From Nissolia schottii (lineage: Eukaryota > Streptophyta > Magnoliopsida > Fabales > Fabaceae), in assembly GCA_003254905.1 (NCBI GenBank), contig QANU01067059.1, positions 213,869-277,868 on the forward strand: 64,000 nt of DNA, written 5' to 3'. This document shows positions 60,243 through 64,000 of the stretch, piece after piece. The position numbers were made by a program, and so were the translations under genes. The notes beneath the pieces are model-generated. The model was not told the DNA's origin. It saw nothing but the letters and a program-made list of their open reading frames with translations, and did no database searches. Position 1 is the stretch's first letter, and every line of letters starts with the position of its first letter.

Positions 60243-62060
60243 ATGGCAGTGACACATGCAGACCTTGAACCAAGCAGGAGCAAAACTGATTTGAGTAGTA
60301 AAACAGGTGCATTCCTTATGGTTCTCACAATCCTATTAGGCCTCTGTTGCTTCATCTTGTGTCTCATAGCAGAAGCCACGCGTTCTGAGGTATATAATAC
60401 AAGTTTCAATATGTTTGCATATTACAAAGTTTTCCTAACAATAATCCTGATACAATTGATTAGGGCCTGTTTGGTTTCTGCTTCAATTTCCTGTTTTCAT
60501 TCTTGTAGAGCTTGAGACTTACTTAGATCAATGAAAACAGGAAAATGGGTTTGTTTGGTTTGCGTTCTGTTTCTTGGATTCGTTTATTGTTTTAGTTAGT
60601 CTCTTATTCGTTAGAATTTTGTGTAGGAAATAATAAAAATTGGAATTGAAAATAGGAAACAAGATTTTTTTTATTTCCACTGTTTTCTTCACAAAATCTT
60701 GAAAAAGAAAAGAAAACAGTTAGTTGAATAACCAGAGAACAGTAATTCTTGTAGAGCTCAGGACTTACTCAAAAAGTCTATTATCATTAATCCCCTAACA
60801 CCCCTTTTGTGCTTAACATAATCATAAGCTTAATATAATATGGTGGGGGTTGATATTATTGGCTAGGTGACATGGATGAGCACAGGTGAAAATGGAAAGG
60901 ATGACAAATCTGATTGTGTTTACAGCGGTAGTGGGAAAGTGCCATTGCTATGTGCTGCTTCTGCTTTTGTTGGACTAGCTATTGCCATGGTGTTGGAGCA
61001 TTCTTACATGTTGATAGCAGTGAGTAAATCATCACCTTCTCTGCTTGCCTGGGATCCTGATTCTGCTTCTGCCAAGTCCCTCACATGGCAAGCTGCGTTT
61101 TTCTTCCTCACAACTTGGTAAGAGACAACAAAAAAATGTCCATTTTAGTAGTCTTATTAATTATTTGTTGCATAAAGTATAGTTCTTTGTTCATGTTTGC
61201 ATGTAAAATGTCAGAGAGTTTTTCCCAATTGGAATTTTAAGTTTTGCTAGTGATAATCCAGTGAAAGATCTAATGTGAGGATTCATCCTCGAAAACAATG
61301 TTCAATGGGGCGTTGAGCCAAATTGATTAATTGTTTGAAGTCTTATTTAACACAATTTTCTTAGACTCCTATTATTAGGAATGGACCACTAGCTTTACAC
61401 CCCAATGGTCTTAATTTAAGCTAAGCCAATCCTCATTAATAATAGCCACTAGGGAGTCCTAGCTAATAACTTTTTCATTGATTCTGATTATGACACTTTT
61501 GTCCATCAATAATCAATAATATGAAATTTCAAGTAAAACATAGGCTCAATTACAACTAATGTTAAAATGTCACTCTATTATTGGATGAAACACAATCCAC
61601 CTAAATGTTCCTTGACCATACAATTACCATAATACATGCGAATTGATGACTCTGTGGTGTATGTTTCAGGATTTGTTTCGCAGTTGGAGAGATTCTGCTT
61701 CTAGCAGGACTGAGTGTAGAATCAGGTCACCTCAAGAACTGGTCCAAGCCAAGAACAGGCTGCTACATGGTCAGGGAAGGCTTGTTCTCTGCCGCCGGCG
61801 TGTTTGCTCTAACGACGGTCTTCCTCGCCGCCGGTTTGTACCTGACGGCGCTTCGCACGCAAAGAATGTCGGAGGAACTGGCAATTGTTAGAAGAGAGGT
61901 TCTTGAGGCCTCTGCCTTATATGCTTCTCCACCAAGATCACCTCAAAGACATATCACAACGGTTGCAAGGGAGAACCCCGCAATAAGACAAGATCAGAAT
62001 GAGAATCTGCTGCTATCTGTGTTTCCTACTCCTTTCAACAAAAGCTACAACATTCTGTGA
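60243..62060 (+). CDS. DUF1218 four-span membrane protein, three exons
   Basis: Exons 60243-60389, 60867-61117 and 61670-62060, with GT-AG introns of 477 and 552 bases. The join restores codon TGG at the second junction and gives 262 residues ending ...KSYNIL. Four hydrophobic segments lie at about residues 24-45, 74-101, 123-148 and 171-194. Conserved features of the DUF1218 family (PF06749) are visible: AEATRS after the first span, DCVYS with Cys66 and PLLCAASAF before and in the second span, and TGCY with Cys164 before the fourth. The hydrophilic C-terminal tail is about 65 residues. Related Arabidopsis proteins include MWL1/MWL2 (lignin in secondary walls) and VCC/DEAL proteins (leaf symmetry and vein patterning), in the endomembrane system. 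Which subgroup this belongs to cannot be told by eye, so no symbol is given. The reading frame is intact and the gene looks functional. Confidence 0.9.
60390..60866 (+). other. Intron 1 of the DUF1218 gene
   Basis: Starts GTATAT and ends ggctAG. Contains a pair of near-identical words, 'ttcttgtagagcttgagacttact' (about 60501) and 'ttcttgtagagctcaggacttact' (about 60746), around 245 bases apart. Two 'TGTTTGGTTT' copies lie between or near them (60468 and 60548). It may hold a small insertion or a tandem duplication. Confidence 0.6.
61118..61669 (+). other. Intron 2 of the DUF1218 gene
   Basis: Starts GTAAGA and ends TTTCAG. The part 61556-61636 (ctctattattggatgaaacacaatcc...) matches 47186-47262, so it carries a short dispersed repeat close to the 3' splice site. 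Confidence 0.6.
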
Positions 62061-62435
62061 ACTAAGCAACGTGTGTTTGGACCCTTTTTTGCCTTTGGCC
62101 AAATTCTAAAATGCACATTTAAATTGTAAAGTGGAGCGAGAACAAAAATATATATAAGTGTGTGTGTGTCTTCAAAAACTATAGGTTAAAATTCATTTGA
62201 TTCTGCAAATAACTTAATTAAAAATATGGTTCATTTGGTACCTTTTGGTACGACAACTTCGGCCCACTTGGATGACAAAGTTTTATATGGTTGCACCGTG
62301 AATCTTAGTGTGTCGTTGAGACTTAAACATTAATAGGTTAAGTGAAAAACTGTATAAGTGGGTCTTATACTATATCTTGACCAAAATCTTTAAAGTAATA
62401 AGTATAAATTCTTTCACTTATATACATCTCACTTA

Positions 62436-62860
62436 GACTTGGTTTGGTAATGTTGTGGCTCTCGAAAAGCGGTTGAGTTCTCTAGACTTTCTAAAAATAG
62501 CAGTAGTAGTATTGTTTGATAAAATAATACAAAAATGGTTCTCAATAAGAAGAAACTATAAGAATGATGTTAGTAAATATATTGTTAAGTTGCTTTTAAA
62601 ATATAAAATGATTATAATGGATATAAATAGTAAAAGATTATTTTTATTTTAATGTTTCATTAATTATTGAATGACAAAAATGAAATTTTATTAAAGTTTA
62701 AGATTATTTAATTTTTTTTAAAAAATTTGGTGAGCTAGAGCCAGCTCTCAAAAGTTAAGAGCAAAAGCTCTTTGGCTTTACTATTTACCAAAGACAAAAA
62801 TTTAGCTTTTGTTTTTTGGTAGCAGAAACACATTCTCAAAAAACGTTACTAAACCAAACT
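62436..62860. mobile_element. Tourist-type MITE with TTA duplication
   Basis: Flanked by TTA (62433-62435 and 62861-62863). The left end is GACTTGGTTTGGTAATGTT and the reverse complement of the right end is AGTTTGGTTTAGTAACGTT: 14 of 19 identical with all differences transitions. The TTA duplication fits the PIF/Harbinger superfamily. It lies about 375 bases after the stop codon of the DUF1218 gene. Confidence 0.65.
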
Positions 62861-63131
62861 TTAATTTATCACCAACAAATGTGAGATTTTTTTTACATGC
62901 AAACATTCTTGAATCCCAACAGAAATAAAAGTTGTTTAAAACATAACACAACAAATGCAAGTTATAATAACATCAAGCCAGTAAAGGGAATTAAGTGATG
63001 CAATAAAAGTTGCTTTATCATGGTTGTAATATAAAGTTGCTAGTTGTAGTGGGATCTGAAAATGTTGTTCATGTTATTGTGAAAGCTATGATCGCCATTA
63101 CTGCCATCAGCATAACAACCAAGTAATAAAA

Positions 63132-63567
63132 AGGGAAATGTCCACTTTTGTCTTGAAAGTGTAAGTTTTAAGTTATTTCATCTCTAAATTTTAAATCAGT
63201 CTATTTAATATTTAGTCTTTATAAGTGTAGACTATGAGTTAAGTTAGTCATTTGGTCAATTTTTATTAATGTGACATCATTTTTTCACTTATGTATCAAG
63301 ATAAGTAATATGTGCATATTTTTACATGCTCTTATAGATGGCATGACAAAATTTTGGGAAATTTAGGGTTTAGGGTTTTAATTAGGTAAGTTTAGAGTTT
63401 TTATGCTACATTGGCTTAATTTGGGTTAAATTACTAAACTACATTGTTTTGATAAGTGTTATGACCGATATTAACATAGAATTTAAACTCACACCCTAAC
63501 AAAAATAGGTTCAGAGATAAAAGTGACGCACGTTTACACTTTTAAGAATTAAAGTGAGTATTTCCCT
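63132..63567. mobile_element. Mutator-type MITE with perfect 9-bp duplication
   Basis: Flanked by GTAATAAAA on both sides (63123-63131 and 63568-63576). The left end is AGGGAAATGTCCACTTTTGT and the reverse complement of the right end is AGGGAAATACTCACTTTAAT; similarity continues to 'aaagtgtaa' some 30 bases in. The 436-bp element has no coding sequence. A 9-bp duplication points to the Mutator superfamily. Confidence 0.85.
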
Positions 63568-63576
63568 GTAATAAAA

Positions 63577-64000
63577 TAGTATTACTGGTTATTAGAGTAT
63601 GGCAATCGTTGGGGTAGGAAACACAGATAGAGCCGTGATTATTGTACATTAGGTTATTGCACACCTGGTGCACACCTATTTTGAGAGCGGTTCTCTAACT
63701 TCTTCCTCTTCAAGATAGAGCGCGCGACAGAAACTCACCACGTGATTTGAGGTTTCCAGATTATCAATCTAGTTTCCATCACTATCTCTAATGATTGTTT
63801 TGTTGTGGCAGAAATGGGTGTTTCTGTCCTTATCAACAATCCAATTGGCTCTCAATTTCTGTAGGCAATGAGTTTCTTCTAAGTTCAGCACCTCCTGCAA
63901 TTCCAACTATAGAGATTTCTCTAGGCTTTAGTTAAGGGATCACTGAATGCCATCAATACAGCTGAGCAACCTCCTTTTTTTTGCCAAATAAATTGTCGAA
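63577..64000. other. Unassigned sequence at window end
   Basis: Less AT-rich than its surroundings. No gene, open frame or repeat boundary was recognised before the window ends. Confidence 0.4.

Overview
This window is nuclear DNA from a higher plant, most likely a dicot and plausibly a legume. The plant identification rests on two genes: a single-finger C2H2 protein with the plant-specific QALGGH motif, and a DUF1218 membrane protein with GT-AG introns. The AT-rich intergenic DNA and the mix of LTR, CACTA, hAT, Mutator, LINE and SINE remnants fit. The legume assignment is a weak inference from the look of the repeats. Gene density is very low: only two convincing protein-coding genes in 64 kb.

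Layout. 1-16 kb is intergenic. It holds a hAT-like remnant, a degenerate L1-type LINE (minus strand, 5.4-7.5 kb), two members of one long-inverted-repeat MITE family (8.0 and 13.3 kb) and a tRNA-derived SINE (11.6 kb). At 16.2-16.8 kb on the minus strand lies the C2H2 zinc finger gene, with a C-terminal EAR-type repression motif. 16.9-19.7 kb is filled by repeats built on a short 'AAGTTTGTGCA' motif; the same family recurs at 43.2-44.0 kb.

21.9-37.7 kb is a nested transposon cluster. It contains a palindrome array, a hAT-like element, and a CACTA element (3-bp ATA duplication, 24347-26532) inside an older CACTA element. The older element still carries a transposase-associated-domain exon, which is cut off by a Tekay/Del-like LTR. 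Beyond lie a third CACTA element interrupted by an LTR with a perfect GTGCA duplication, and a second Tekay-like LTR (34966-37711). 37.7-51 kb is AT-rich intergenic DNA with a CACTA terminus, a Ty1/copia LTR-PBS junction, a hAT element with a perfect 8-bp duplication, a truncated tRNA-Ile, a MITE and two unassigned open frames (49.3 and 50.6-50.8 kb). 51.6-57.2 kb is framed by two short (about 115-130 bp) LTR-like repeats with an adjacent primer-binding site. Inside are a broken copia gag, a decayed MULE transposase and another LTR.

The second real gene, a three-exon DUF1218 protein (60243-62060, plus strand), is followed by two well-bounded MITEs. The two genes have no evident functional link to each other. 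There are two assembly gaps (32654-33131 and 44262-44369), both inside repeats. No operons, CRISPR arrays or prokaryotic features are present. I did not find a convincing new biological system. The most unusual items are the paired snRNA-promoter-like modules inside a CACTA element, the GAATTCGCCACA palindrome array, the 28/40-bp phased HindIII repeat and a possible captured exon inside a CACTA element.
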